The notes beneath the pieces were generated by a model, which saw nothing but the letters and a program-made list of their open reading frames with translations, was not told the DNA's origin and made no database searches. 64,000 nucleotides of DNA, from positions 14,870 to 78,869 of the forward strand of contig JAOIYV010000001.1 of assembly GCA_028226735.1 (NCBI GenBank), given 5' to 3'. Source of the stretch: Candidatus Pelagibacter sp. (lineage in GTDB: Bacteria > Pseudomonadota > Alphaproteobacteria > Pelagibacterales > Pelagibacteraceae). A program made the translations under genes and the position numbers. Below are positions 26,181 through 34,884 of the stretch, one piece after another; the first letter of the stretch is position 1; every line of letters begins with the position of its first letter.

Positions 26181-27101
26181 TTACAAATTGATTTGTTCAA
26201 AAAAAGCTCCCCTGATTCTAAGCAGTTCTCTATTTAAGTCTTTATTCTCTCTAAATGGCCTTCTACCGTGAAGCCAAAAGTAATTATTTGCTATTATTGA
26301 TGATCCAACTGGAAGCTTAAGTATCACTTTACTTTTACTCTCTTCAAGACCGTCTGAAAGATTTTGTAAAAATAACCCTTGTTCCATATTTTTAGGTTCT
26401 GGAAATTGATCAATATAAGATATTTGGGGTTTTCCATTTTTATCACTTGAAAATATAGGATGTTCAATTTTATAATTAATATTCTTACTTTTTGGAGAGC
26501 CCCATTTAAAATCTTGTCTTCCAACTGGGTCTTTAAACAGTGCTTCACAATGCTCCCAATCGTCTAAGTGTAACATCGATGTTTCTCCTCCGTCTACATT
26601 TTTTTCTTCGATTTTGGTCATCAACAACCAGTCTGTTACCTCTTTAACATAGGTGCCATCTGTATGGAGATCCATATTAATGTAAGCTTTTCTTAAATAA
26701 GAGTCACTATTATCCTCGTGCTTAACATGAAATCTTGCATAGTATTTTCCAGCCATTGCATCATAATTTGGAGTTCCTATTAAATGTGAAATTGCAGTAG
26801 ATAATTTGACTAAAAAAATATCATTGATTTTAGAATTATAATTTTTAGGACCAATAATAAAACATCCTGTATTTCTATCTCTAATAATAGAATTCATCAA
26901 TTCTCCCAACTTATTATTAGTCAAAGTATCTAAACTATTTGCAATAGTAAATCTGGTAAATGGTTTGTACTCAAGTGCAGTAATATCAAATTTATTAAAC
27001 GGAAATATTAATTTTTCTAATATTTTATCTTCAATCTTAATTTCTATTATTCTCTTAGAATTATTATGATTTGTTATCTCAAGCCCATCTATTTTTTTCA
27101 T
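26181..27101 (-). CDS. glaH: Glutarate 2-hydroxylase (CsiD/GlaH family Fe(II)/2-oxoglutarate dioxygenase)
   Basis: Converts glutarate, from lysine breakdown, to L-2-hydroxyglutarate with 2-oxoglutarate and O2. The 306-aa sequence follows E. coli CsiD closely by eye: ALEYKPFTRF, AHLIGTPNYDAMAGKYYARF, DNSDSYLRKAY, LHTDGTYVKE (iron ligands H146, D148), SMLHLDDWEH, WLHGRRPF (H278) and ELLRIRG (R295 and R297, the 2-oxoglutarate ligands). The usual partner LhgO is not in the window. It is divided from the AzlD gene upstream by 37 bp, so it may share the Liv/Azl transcript. Confidence 0.92.
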   Translation of the reverse strand: MKKIDGLEITNHNNSKRIIEIKIEDKILEKLIFPFNKFDITALEYKPFTRFTIANSLDTLTNNKLGELMNSIIRDRNTGCFIIGPKNYNSKINDIFLVKLSTAISHLIGTPNYDAMAGKYYARFHVKHEDNSDSYLRKAYINMDLHTDGTYVKEVTDWLLMTKIEEKNVDGGETSMLHLDDWEHCEALFKDPVGRQDFKWGSPKSKNINYKIEHPIFSSDKNGKPQISYIDQFPEPKNMEQGLFLQNLSDGLEESKSKVILKLPVGSSIIANNYFWLHGRRPFRENKDLNRELLRIRGAFFEQINL

Positions 27102-27138
27102 ACCTAATGTTAGTTAAACTTAATTAAAAAAGCAATTC

Positions 27139-27462
27139 TTAAAAATTTGAACTTAAAAACGCTAAAAGTAAAGCAGATAAAATTGTTGGATAAACAAAGT
27201 TTTTTTTAGTAATCAAAAATATCATTAAACAAATAAAAATAACTATAAATCTGATTAGATAATCGACTTCAGCTAAAGCTCCTTCTGGAAAGATAATAAT
27301 TCGGGCGAGTAATGCTGCTAAAGTTGAATAAGCAAGACAATTAAACCATTTAAAAACTTTTGAGGTTTCTTTAATTTTTTTTGAGGTTAGAACACCAAAA
27401 AATCTTGATATGTAAGTCGCTAAAGAAGTTGCTAAAATTGCAAGAAGAACATTAGTTGCCAT
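27139..27462 (-). CDS. azlD: AzlD-family branched-chain amino acid exporter subunit
   Basis: A 107-aa membrane protein with about four helices (NVLLAILATSLATYISRFFGVL..., FKWFNCLAYSTLAALLARI). It pairs with the overlapping upstream AzlC gene (11-base overlap); AzlCD exports branched-chain amino acids in Bacillus and Corynebacterium relatives. Placement behind a Liv importer suggests balancing uptake with efflux or exchanging a related amino acid. Confidence 0.85.
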   Translation of the reverse strand: MATNVLLAILATSLATYISRFFGVLTSKKIKETSKVFKWFNCLAYSTLAALLARIIIFPEGALAEVDYLIRFIVIFICLMIFLITKKNFVYPTILSALLLAFLSSNF

Positions 27463-28156
27463 TAAGTTCTCCTATCAAAAAAGCTAAAGTTCCAGCTGTA
27501 AAGCCACCAAATAATATGCACCATTCAGGTGAAATAAAGTAAAACAAAATTCCGAATACACAACCTAATATTACAGCTAAACTCATTTGAATAGTTTTCA
27601 TTGCACTAACCATCACACATATAAAATAAACAGGGTTTACTATTGCCATCCCTATTACCATGTCTTTATTTAGATAATCTGCTATGAAAAAACCAAGTGC
27701 AGTAGCTGAAACTGCAACCGATAAATTTGCTGCGCCAACACCTATCCAATAATCTAACCGATATTTTCTTTCAACAGATCTATAGTTTTCTTTCATTATT
27801 AACCATGCAGAAACAGCAATAAAATGGCAGGCTAAATAGTATTTTAATCTTGGTTGGCTTTTATGGGTTAGCAATGGAAAAAGAGAAACAGTCATTGGGT
27901 AAAGCCTTGCATTAACTAACCAAACGGCTAAAAAAATATTTAATAGGGATGCTCCTACTATTAATGACTCTGCCATTATTAAGGAACCTGGTAAAGCGTA
28001 AGTTAATAATGTTGAAAAAACACTCTCCTGAATATTTAGACCAATACTTTTAAATAAAGCACCCACAGCTATAAAGCTTGCAAAAAGTGCAATTGCGGGA
28101 CTGTCTGCTGACTTTATGCAAAAAAACCCTTTTAAAAAATACTTTGTATTAATCAT
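27452..28156 (-). CDS. azlC: AzlC-family branched-chain amino acid exporter subunit
   Basis: A 234-aa protein with about six to seven helices and the AzlC pattern (SPAIALFASFIAVGALFKSIGLNIQESVFSTLLTYALPGS...). Slightly short at the N-terminus compared with usual AzlC but complete. It overlaps the upstream LivF-like gene by one base and its partner AzlD by 11 bases. Confidence 0.87.
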   Translation of the reverse strand: MINTKYFLKGFFCIKSADSPAIALFASFIAVGALFKSIGLNIQESVFSTLLTYALPGSLIMAESLIVGASLLNIFLAVWLVNARLYPMTVSLFPLLTHKSQPRLKYYLACHFIAVSAWLIMKENYRSVERKYRLDYWIGVGAANLSVAVSATALGFFIADYLNKDMVIGMAIVNPVYFICVMVSAMKTIQMSLAVILGCVFGILFYFISPEWCILFGGFTAGTLAFLIGELNGN

Positions 28157-28941
28157 TAACCACCAAGGAATAGTCTACCAACATCAGGGTTATTTAACAA
28201 ATCTTCCCCTTTGCCAGCAATTGCAGTTTGACCTGACACTAATACGTATCCAATATCTGCAAACTCAAGTCCTTTTTTGGCATTTTGTTCTACTAAAATA
28301 ATTGTTTTCTTCTCATTTTCCTGGAGATCTCTTAAAATTTCAAAAACCATATCAATATATCTTGGCTCTAAACCAATAGATGGTTCATCAACCAACAAGA
28401 CAGAAGGCTTCATAACTAATGCTCTTGATATTTCTAATAATCTTCTTTCACCACCTGATAAAACTTTAGCTGGTTGGTTTCTCCTATTTCTTAATCTTTC
28501 ATATTTTTCAAAAATTCTTTCGGCTTCTTGATAAGACTCATCTGTATTTTCTTTTATATATCCTCCCATTAATAAATTTTCTTCAACTGTCATGTCTGGA
28601 AAAACAGAATTATCTTGTAGTATATAGGCTATCCCACATGATTTTAATTTTTCAGCAGGTGATAAGTTTGTTATTTCTTTTCCTTCAATTTCGATTTGAC
28701 CCGAAAAAATATTTGTAAATCCATATATGGAATGAAGAATTGTAGATTTGCCTGCACCATTTGGTCCAATCAAACATAATGACTGTGCTTTATTTACAAA
28801 TAGATCAAAGTTATGCAAAATTTCCATTTTTCCATAACCAGCATTTAGATTTTTGATTGTTAAATGATTTTCATTAATAGATAATTTCTTTAAATCCTCT
28901 GATGTAGGTGCCTTTCCTAATACTTCATATTGATTTGACAT
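28156..28941 (-). CDS. livF: Liv-type ABC transporter ATP-binding protein (LivF-like, second system)
   Basis: A 261-aa ATPase with a roughly 25-residue N-terminal extension before the core (HLTIKNLNAGYGKMEILHNF). Walker A GPNGAGKST, signature LSGGERRLLEISRAL, Walker B VLLVDEPSIGLEP, and VEQNAKKGLEF in the H-loop position. It belongs to the second complete Liv operon and is clearly diverged from the copy at 22965. One-base overlaps with both neighbours. Confidence 0.91.
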   Translation of the reverse strand: MSNQYEVLGKAPTSEDLKKLSINENHLTIKNLNAGYGKMEILHNFDLFVNKAQSLCLIGPNGAGKSTILHSIYGFTNIFSGQIEIEGKEITNLSPAEKLKSCGIAYILQDNSVFPDMTVEENLLMGGYIKENTDESYQEAERIFEKYERLRNRRNQPAKVLSGGERRLLEISRALVMKPSVLLVDEPSIGLEPRYIDMVFEILRDLQENEKKTIILVEQNAKKGLEFADIGYVLVSGQTAIAGKGEDLLNNPDVGRLFLGG

Positions 28942-29681
28942 TATTGTGCTCCTAAATAAGCATCTATTACACGCTTATCATTTTTAATTTCATCTGGAGA
29001 CCCATTGGCTAGCATTTTGCCATGAGCTAAACAAAAAATATCTTCCGCTAATTGCATAATCACTTTCATGTTATGTTCGATAACCAAAAGAGTAATACCA
29101 AAGTCTTGATTTACTTTAATTAATCTATCTATAATTCCATTTATCAAAGTTGGATTAATTCCAGCTGTTGGCTCATCCAATAAGAGCATTTCTGGTTCAT
29201 TCATTAAAGCCATTGCAAGTTCCAGCAACTTTTGCTGTCCAAAAGACAAATCTCCTGCTCTTAATTTTCTTTTTTGATAAAGACCAACAAAGCTCAATAA
29301 ATTTTCTGCTTTATCTGTTAAGTCTTTAGGAATTTTAGAAAATATCGTAATTAAACTTTCATCACTTCCTTTATGACTAATTAACATATTATCAATACAA
29401 TTTAATTTTCCATAAATTCTTGTTTGTTGAAATGTTCTAAGTAAACCAAGTTTTGCAATAACAGGAACTGGTAACTCAGATACTTCTTTATCATTAAATT
29501 TTATAGAACCAGTGTCTATGGGATAAGTTCCAACAATTGAGTTAAATAAAGTTGTTTTGCCCGACCCATTAGGGCCAATTAAACCAACAATTTTTCCCTT
29601 TTCAACGGACATCGAAATATCAACATTGGCCTTTACGCCACCAAAAGATTTGCTTACATTGCTCACCTCTAAGATACTCAT
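28941..29681 (-). CDS. livG: Liv-type ABC transporter ATP-binding protein (LivG-like, second system)
   Basis: A 246-aa ATPase with Walker A GPNGSGKTT, signature LSFGQQKLLELAMAL (LSFGQ rather than LSGGQ, common in LivG/UrtD relatives), Walker B MLLLDEPTAGINP and H-loop VIEHNMKVI. It overlaps the LivM-like gene stop by 4 bases. Confidence 0.91.
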   Translation of the reverse strand: MSILEVSNVSKSFGGVKANVDISMSVEKGKIVGLIGPNGSGKTTLFNSIVGTYPIDTGSIKFNDKEVSELPVPVIAKLGLLRTFQQTRIYGKLNCIDNMLISHKGSDESLITIFSKIPKDLTDKAENLLSFVGLYQKRKLRAGDLSFGQQKLLELAMALMNEPEMLLLDEPTAGINPTLINGIIDRLIKVNQDFGITLLVIEHNMKVIMQLAEDIFCLAHGKMLANGSPDEIKNDKRVIDAYLGAQ

Positions 29682-30727
29682 TTCAATTCCACCTGTGCTT
29701 TACGATCAGCTTCATCTACAACTTCACCAAATCTTTCTGGATATTTTTCTCTAAGCCATCCCATTAATCCTTCTGGGAAATAAATTACGATTACAACAAT
29801 CAGTACGCCTAATGCAACATATTGCCAGCCCAAAAAGTAAGTCCAAAAGCCTTCTTTGAATAAGTGAAATAAAGTTGCACCAATAACAGGTCCCCACAAT
29901 GTTCCTTTACCTCCAAGTATTGCCATCAAAACCATGAACACGCCCATTTCTCTTCCATCAAAAGCAACATCAGTAGAGTCTATATAGCCGACTAGCCCTC
30001 CCATAATACCTCCAGCTAGTCCACAGAAAAATGCAGAGATCATCCAACCAATAATTTTATATTTCATTGTTTGGATTCCCATCGCTTCAGCTTTATCTTC
30101 ATTATCTCTTATTGCATTAAGAACTAATCTAAATCGAGTTGAGTAAACTGATTTTACAGTAATAAAAGTTAATACGAGCACTATAAAGCTTAAAAAATAA
30201 AAAAACTGTCCTCTCGACTCCAGGCTTCCTATTTCTGGAAATGGAGGAGTTGTAAATCCTTGACCTGCTCCAATAATTTCAATACCACCTGAAATTTCAC
30301 CAGCAGCCACACCTAAACCTAAGGTACAAATTGCAAAATAATGTCCTCTAAGTCCAAGAATTGCATAACCAATTAAACCAGCAACTATTGTTGGTATGAT
30401 TGCTGCTAGTAGAAGACCGAATGCCATACCTTGAAAAAACTGAGTAGGTGAATGTACAAAAGTTTTTTCTCCACCACTTTCAGTCCATTCAGCTAATGGA
30501 AAAAACATACCAACTTGAGCAGAGGCACAAATATACATTCCAAGGCCATAAAAAAGAATATTTCCAAAAGAGTTATAGCCCATTTCACCACCTTGAATAT
30601 TCCAAGTTAGAGCTAGAACAATTAATATACACAGAATAGATAATTGAACCTTGAAGGCTGGTAGCATAAATGGCGCCAGTACGCCAAAAATTAATATTGC
30701 TGAATATAAAATAATATTCTTATTCAT
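29678..30727 (-). CDS. livM: Liv-type ABC transporter permease (LivM-like, second system)
   Basis: A 349-aa polytopic protein with LivM blocks TWNIQGGEMGYNSFGNILFYGLGMY, GLRGHYFAICTLGLGVAAGEI, NAIRDNEDKAEAMGIQTMKYK and MAILGGKGTLWGPVIGA. The C-terminus extends in a charged tail (EKYPERFGEVVDEADRKAQVELK) that is cytoplasmic. Its start overlaps the stop of the periplasmic hydrolase gene, which sits between the two permease genes. Confidence 0.9.
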   Translation of the reverse strand: MNKNIILYSAILIFGVLAPFMLPAFKVQLSILCILIVLALTWNIQGGEMGYNSFGNILFYGLGMYICASAQVGMFFPLAEWTESGGEKTFVHSPTQFFQGMAFGLLLAAIIPTIVAGLIGYAILGLRGHYFAICTLGLGVAAGEISGGIEIIGAGQGFTTPPFPEIGSLESRGQFFYFLSFIVLVLTFITVKSVYSTRFRLVLNAIRDNEDKAEAMGIQTMKYKIIGWMISAFFCGLAGGIMGGLVGYIDSTDVAFDGREMGVFMVLMAILGGKGTLWGPVIGATLFHLFKEGFWTYFLGWQYVALGVLIVVIVIYFPEGLMGWLREKYPERFGEVVDEADRKAQVELK

Positions 30728-31860
30728 TATAATAAATTTTCCTTAAAGAAGTTTATAAATTGAGGCATGTAAACATCCGCATTATCTCCACCTAATGTAA
30801 CGCCTTTAGAAAGACATTTTTCTTTCTTCATAGCCTTAAAAATTGTTTTGAAAGTTTTCCGAGGTTTATTTTGAGCAGCCTCATACCAAGCCTCTTCACT
30901 TGGGAAAAATTTATATTTATCTATCAACCACTCTTTCCATATTGGATTATTAACTTTACCACTATTATCAACATATACATCTGGGCAATCATGAAGTGTC
31001 ATTGCCCTTTTTTCTCTCCACGGTTTTTTACCGTGATGCCAAAGATGATACCAGCCCTCTTTTATATCAATTTTAACTTTACCAGGTGGAGCTTTAATTC
31101 TTTCTGTATGTTCTTTGCAATACTTTGCTAGAGTATAGTCATCTGCACCACCGTGAACTACAAGTAATGTTGTATTAGATGTTAATTCTGGCTCAGCAAA
31201 AAAACCAGCCATTCTACATTCTGCTGCTTCAGGTAGAATTGCATCAAAACCTTTAGTTCCTTCAAGAAATTTTGAAGTAAATTTTACATCAGCTAAAAAT
31301 AAAGAGTTTGACCCACCTCTTGAATGACCCGTAGTACCAAATTTTCCATTAGATCTTGAGTGTGATTGTAAAACTTTAAGTGCCATAATAGCATCAATTG
31401 CTCCATTTATTAATGGTACTTTTGATTGATCTCTCCAAGTAGATTTAGCACCTCTAGTGCAAAAATTATCTATGTACATTACACCAATTCCTGAATTTAA
31501 AAGATTTTGTGTCGAATGATAAACAAAGTCATCCCACACATAATCACCTGGGCCTCCACTGCTGTGAGTATAAATTACTATTGGAACTTTGTTTGCCCCT
31601 TTTGGTAATCGTAAATATCCAGTTATCTCAATCGGATTCCTTAAATGTCCATCTGTTATAACTGTTCTTTGATCAAATCCAGTATAAGAATTAAATTTTA
31701 TTAATTCTCCACCTTTATGAGTTTTTAATTTTGAAATGAAATTTAACATTGATTTTTTTTTTGTACAGTTAGCTTTAGTATCAAATTTTATATCTGTTGA
31801 GTGAGCTAAAAGATTTGTTGAAAAAAAAACAGTAAATATTATTAGGATTATTTTTATCAT
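30727..31860 (-). CDS. Secreted dienelactone-hydrolase-like alpha/beta hydrolase
   Basis: A 377-aa protein with a clear signal peptide (KIILIIFTVFFSTNLLAHS), so periplasmic. IVIYTHSSGGPGD forms the oxyanion region, the nucleophile elbow is GTTGHSRGGSN with S180, a following Asp is in VVHGGADDYT, and His lies in GWYHLWHH. Several Cys (e.g. NFCTRG, CRMAG, CKEH) may form disulfides. It is embedded between livM and livH with one-base overlaps on both sides, so it is made with the transporter. It likely cleaves a precursor ester or amide outside the membrane before import. Confidence 0.78.
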   Translation of the reverse strand: MIKIILIIFTVFFSTNLLAHSTDIKFDTKANCTKKKSMLNFISKLKTHKGGELIKFNSYTGFDQRTVITDGHLRNPIEITGYLRLPKGANKVPIVIYTHSSGGPGDYVWDDFVYHSTQNLLNSGIGVMYIDNFCTRGAKSTWRDQSKVPLINGAIDAIMALKVLQSHSRSNGKFGTTGHSRGGSNSLFLADVKFTSKFLEGTKGFDAILPEAAECRMAGFFAEPELTSNTTLLVVHGGADDYTLAKYCKEHTERIKAPPGKVKIDIKEGWYHLWHHGKKPWREKRAMTLHDCPDVYVDNSGKVNNPIWKEWLIDKYKFFPSEEAWYEAAQNKPRKTFKTIFKAMKKEKCLSKGVTLGGDNADVYMPQFINFFKENLL

Positions 31861-32753
31861 TATTTTAAATACTCTCTTTTTTTAGATAATTTAAATCGTC
31901 TATAAACTAGGATTAATACTAACAACAAGAACACAGAACCTATTCTAAACTCTGTACCTAGAATATAATCAGCAAATTCTTCAAATACCCCTAAACCCAT
32001 ACCTGATACTGCAACTCCAGGTAAATTTCCTAATCCTGCAATAATAACAATCATGAAAGACCTAATAGTATAAGGTAGCCCCATATAAGGGTGTATTGTG
32101 AAAGTAATAGCAACTAATGAACCTGCTACACCACAAAGTGCTGCATTAATTCCAAATGTAGCTGCATAAACTTTTTCCGTATCAACTCCTAAAATCTTTG
32201 CTGCTCTTGCATTTTGAGCGGTAGCTCTAATTGCACGACCTAGTTTTGATTTTTTCATATAAACAACAAGCCCTATTGCAAAAATGATACTAATAAGTGC
32301 TGAAAACAATTTAGAATTTGGAAGTGTTACTGAGTTATTAAATAACATTGTTGTTCCAAATTCAGAATTAGCCAAAACAACATCTGCACCAAATGCGAAG
32401 TTCATTAACTGCATAAAAAGTATGCTAATTCCAAATGTTGCTAGTATTGAGATAAATAAATCTCTATCTACAACTTTATTAATCACTAATTTGTAAAGAC
32501 CAACACCAACAAAATACATTATGGCTGGAGCTACTATTACTCCTAAAGCTGGATGTATACCTGAGAGATACATAAAATAAGTAATATAGCCACCAAGAAT
32601 TACTAAATCTCCTTGGGCAATATTAATAATATTCATCACACCCCATTGAAGAGCCATTCCATAAGCGATTAGTGCAAATAAAATTCCAAGTAATATTCCA
32701 TCTAATGATGCTTGCACCATTAATATTGGCACTTGAAATATAAGTAGATCCAT
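31860..32753 (-). CDS. livH: Liv-type ABC transporter permease (LivH-like, second system)
   Basis: The frame is open to an ATG at 32804, but that start lies inside a terminator-like hairpin and adds a hydrophilic 17-residue leader. The ATG at 32753 gives a normal 297-aa LivH starting MDLLIFQVPILMVQASLDGILLGILFALIAYG, and I prefer it. Family blocks: WGVMNIINIAQGDLVILGGYI, RAIRATAQNARAAKILGVDTEKVYA, GVAGSLVAI and AGLGNLPGVAVSG. Partner of LivM at 29678. Confidence 0.9.
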   Translation of the reverse strand: MDLLIFQVPILMVQASLDGILLGILFALIAYGMALQWGVMNIINIAQGDLVILGGYITYFMYLSGIHPALGVIVAPAIMYFVGVGLYKLVINKVVDRDLFISILATFGISILFMQLMNFAFGADVVLANSEFGTTMLFNNSVTLPNSKLFSALISIIFAIGLVVYMKKSKLGRAIRATAQNARAAKILGVDTEKVYAATFGINAALCGVAGSLVAITFTIHPYMGLPYTIRSFMIVIIAGLGNLPGVAVSGMGLGVFEEFADYILGTEFRIGSVFLLLVLILVYRRFKLSKKREYLK

Positions 32754-32776
32754 AAATTTTTTGAAACTTTCTACAT

Positions 32777-32807
32777 AAAAATGCCCCCTATTGCTAGGGA
32801 GCATTTT
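32777..32807 (-). terminator. Intra-operon hairpin between solute-binding protein and permease genes
   Basis: A stem AAAATGC...GCATTTT, with an inner CCCTA/TAGGG and loop TTGC, lies directly after the solute-binding protein stop (32820) and ahead of livH on the minus strand. It has one C-A mismatch in the middle. A partial terminator or RNase barrier here would keep solute-binding protein in excess over the membrane genes, as in many ABC operons. Confidence 0.7.
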
Positions 32808-32819
32808 GCATATTAGATA

Positions 32820-34055
32820 TTATCTTTTAGACCAAGAAGGAATTGGATGTATCAATTCAGCTGAGGCCCATTTAGTAGGAGCTACAACTTTATTTTCACA
32901 TTTATCTCCATCACACATAACTTGGAATAACACCATTGGCTTATCAACATTCTGACCACCTTCTGCAAATTTTATGTTTCCATAAAAAGTTTGCATGTCA
33001 GTAGCAGCAAGAGCATCTCTAACTTTTACCTTGTCAAAAGAATTTGCTCTTTCAAATGCATCTTTGAAAACCAATAAAGCTGCTGAAGACTCAGCTGCTT
33101 GATAAGGTGGTGCATAATCAAATAATTTTTTAAAGTCAGCATCATAAGTCATACCATCTTTAAAAAAGTTGTCTTTGTAAGTTAATGTTTTATGCCATTG
33201 CGAAGCGCATAATGCATACTGTGAATTTTTACCATGTTGTTTTGATAATTTCGCAGCATCACAGTGTGTCATTGCAAGCATTGGTACATCAACTTTCATT
33301 TCAGCAATCTGTCTAACAGCTGTTAAAGCACCTTTAGTATGACCTGAAACCACAAGAACATCTGGTTTTACAGCTTTAACTTTTGCTAAAGTTGCCGCCA
33401 TATCATTAAGTTCTTTCGGTAGCTTGTCGTCTATTACTTTTTTAGATCCTGTTCTTTCGATTGCTTCCAAAACACCAAGTCTAACATCTTGAGAAAAGGC
33501 ATCTTGTTCAAAAGCCATTGCAACTGTAACTGGCTTACCACCATTTTTTTCAACTGCTAAATCTATAGCTACATCAAGATATAAATTTGCTGGTGCAAGC
33601 ACTGCAAACAGATATTTATAACCTTTTGTAAATAAAGATCTTGAAGCACCATTGGCCTCTACCATTGGAACTCCATATTTCTCTGTTACTGGTGCAATTG
33701 CTTTTGTTAAACCTGAGCTATATGGCCCAAGCATATATTCAACACCATCTTGTGAGATTAATCTTTCTGCAAGTTGAGCTGCTCTCTTAGGATTTGATTC
33801 GTCATCATAGTAAATGATTTCAAACTTATAAGTTTTTCCACCAACTTTTACTCCACCCATGCTATTAATTCTGTCTACAGCCATGTTGTAACCATTCTGA
33901 GTATGAACACCATTAGATGAGTATTTTCCAGTTAATGAAATAGCAGATCCTAAAATTATCTTATCTCCAACAACTTTTGCAAAAGATGTTACAGATGTAG
34001 ATAATAATAATGCTAATGCAGAAACAAAAGTAATTATTATGTTTCTTATTTTCAT
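32820..34055 (-). CDS. Liv-type (HAAT family) ABC transporter solute-binding protein (second system)
   Basis: A 411-aa periplasmic protein with an N-terminal signal (IIITFVSALALLLSTSVTSFA) and the start KIILGSAISLTGKYSSNGVHTQNGY. The fold is Peripla_BP_6 (YYDDESNPKRAAQLAERLI, YMLGPYSSGLTKAIAPVTEKYGVPMVEANGASRSLF). Three Cys-rich turns (THCDAAK, ALCAS, MCDGDKCEN) may form disulfides. First gene of the operon with livH, hydrolase, livM, livG, livF, azlC and azlD. The ligand may be the product of the periplasmic hydrolase. Confidence 0.91.
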   Translation of the reverse strand: MKIRNIIITFVSALALLLSTSVTSFAKVVGDKIILGSAISLTGKYSSNGVHTQNGYNMAVDRINSMGGVKVGGKTYKFEIIYYDDESNPKRAAQLAERLISQDGVEYMLGPYSSGLTKAIAPVTEKYGVPMVEANGASRSLFTKGYKYLFAVLAPANLYLDVAIDLAVEKNGGKPVTVAMAFEQDAFSQDVRLGVLEAIERTGSKKVIDDKLPKELNDMAATLAKVKAVKPDVLVVSGHTKGALTAVRQIAEMKVDVPMLAMTHCDAAKLSKQHGKNSQYALCASQWHKTLTYKDNFFKDGMTYDADFKKLFDYAPPYQAAESSAALLVFKDAFERANSFDKVKVRDALAATDMQTFYGNIKFAEGGQNVDKPMVLFQVMCDGDKCENKVVAPTKWASAELIHPIPSWSKR

Positions 34056-34141
34056 TTTATTTTCCTTTGTTTGTTTAATTTTAAAAAAATTATTTAACTC
34101 CTAAATCAAAAAACAAACAAGTATGTATTAAGAAATGCGAC

Positions 34142-34756
34142 TTAATATTTTTGAATAAAAGCTATAATTAATGCGATTATTATTAACACGCACGCTGAAA
34201 TTGTATTTATAGTTTTTGGATTTGCTTTTATCCATACAATTAATTTTCTAGCTAGTACCGCATAAGCAACTAAAGATAAAAAATCTAGAACAACATAAGT
34301 TGTGATTAAAATAAAAAATTGAACAATATAATTAGAATTAAAGTCAATAAACTGTGGAAATATCAAAGGAAAAAACATCCAAGCCTTAGGACTTGTTCCA
34401 GCAACTAAAAAACCATCTTTAAAAAAAGAAAAAACACTTTTTGATGAAAAATTGTTTGAACTTATATCTTTTGGTCTTGAATTATAAATATCATAAGCAA
34501 GATAAAGCAAATAAACAATCCCAATCCACTTAAATGTATTTAAAAAATTTGGATTATCGACAAAAAAAGATCCAAGAACAAAAATTACTAATGTTGCTTG
34601 AATAATATTTGCAGTTACATCTCCTAATGCAGTCCAAATACATTTTTGGATACCATAATTCATTGAATATGAAATAATTACAATTCTAGGTGTCCCAGGA
34701 GTAATAAATAAAAATAAAATTATCTGTAAAAAAAGGAAATAATTTAAAGGGAGCAT
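34142..34756 (-). CDS. LysE-family amino acid/metabolite exporter
   Basis: A 204-aa inner-membrane protein with about six helices and LysE/RhtB landmarks (LFITPGTPRIVIISYSMNYGIQKCIWTALGDVTANIIQATLVI, and GFLVAGTSPKAWMFFPLIFPQFID). The usual PGP after the first helix is PGTP here. It exports amino acids or related small molecules. A potential hairpin lies in its 5' leader (34772-34818). Confidence 0.86.
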   Translation of the reverse strand: MLPLNYFLFLQIILFLFITPGTPRIVIISYSMNYGIQKCIWTALGDVTANIIQATLVIFVLGSFFVDNPNFLNTFKWIGIVYLLYLAYDIYNSRPKDISSNNFSSKSVFSFFKDGFLVAGTSPKAWMFFPLIFPQFIDFNSNYIVQFFILITTYVVLDFLSLVAYAVLARKLIVWIKANPKTINTISACVLIIIALIIAFIQKY

Positions 34757-34771
34757 TTTTGGATTTTTGAG

Positions 34772-34818
34772 GATAGTCCAAAAAAACCGGGAGCTAAAGA
34801 TGGCTAAGATGGACTATC
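34772..34818. promoter_or_regulatory. Inverted repeat in the divergent region of the LysE-type exporter and TIGR03643 genes
   Basis: A perfect 9-bp inverted repeat, GATAGTCCA (34772-34780) and TGGACTATC (34810-34818), encloses 29 bases that include a weaker AGC/GCT stem. On the minus strand it would be in the exporter's 5' leader, ending 16 bases before the start codon. On the plus strand it is far upstream of the gene at 34885. It may be a leader RNA sensing exporter substrate, or an operator. No named RNA class is recognised. Confidence 0.45.
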
Positions 34819-34884
34819 TAAATTAAATATTACCATGCTCTTAATTAAAATGCATTAATCATTTTTTTCAAATATAAAGGATTT

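Noticed and set aside
31860..32804. LivH start at 32804
   Set aside because: That start lies in the inter-gene hairpin and adds a hydrophilic leader absent from the family; 32753 fits better.
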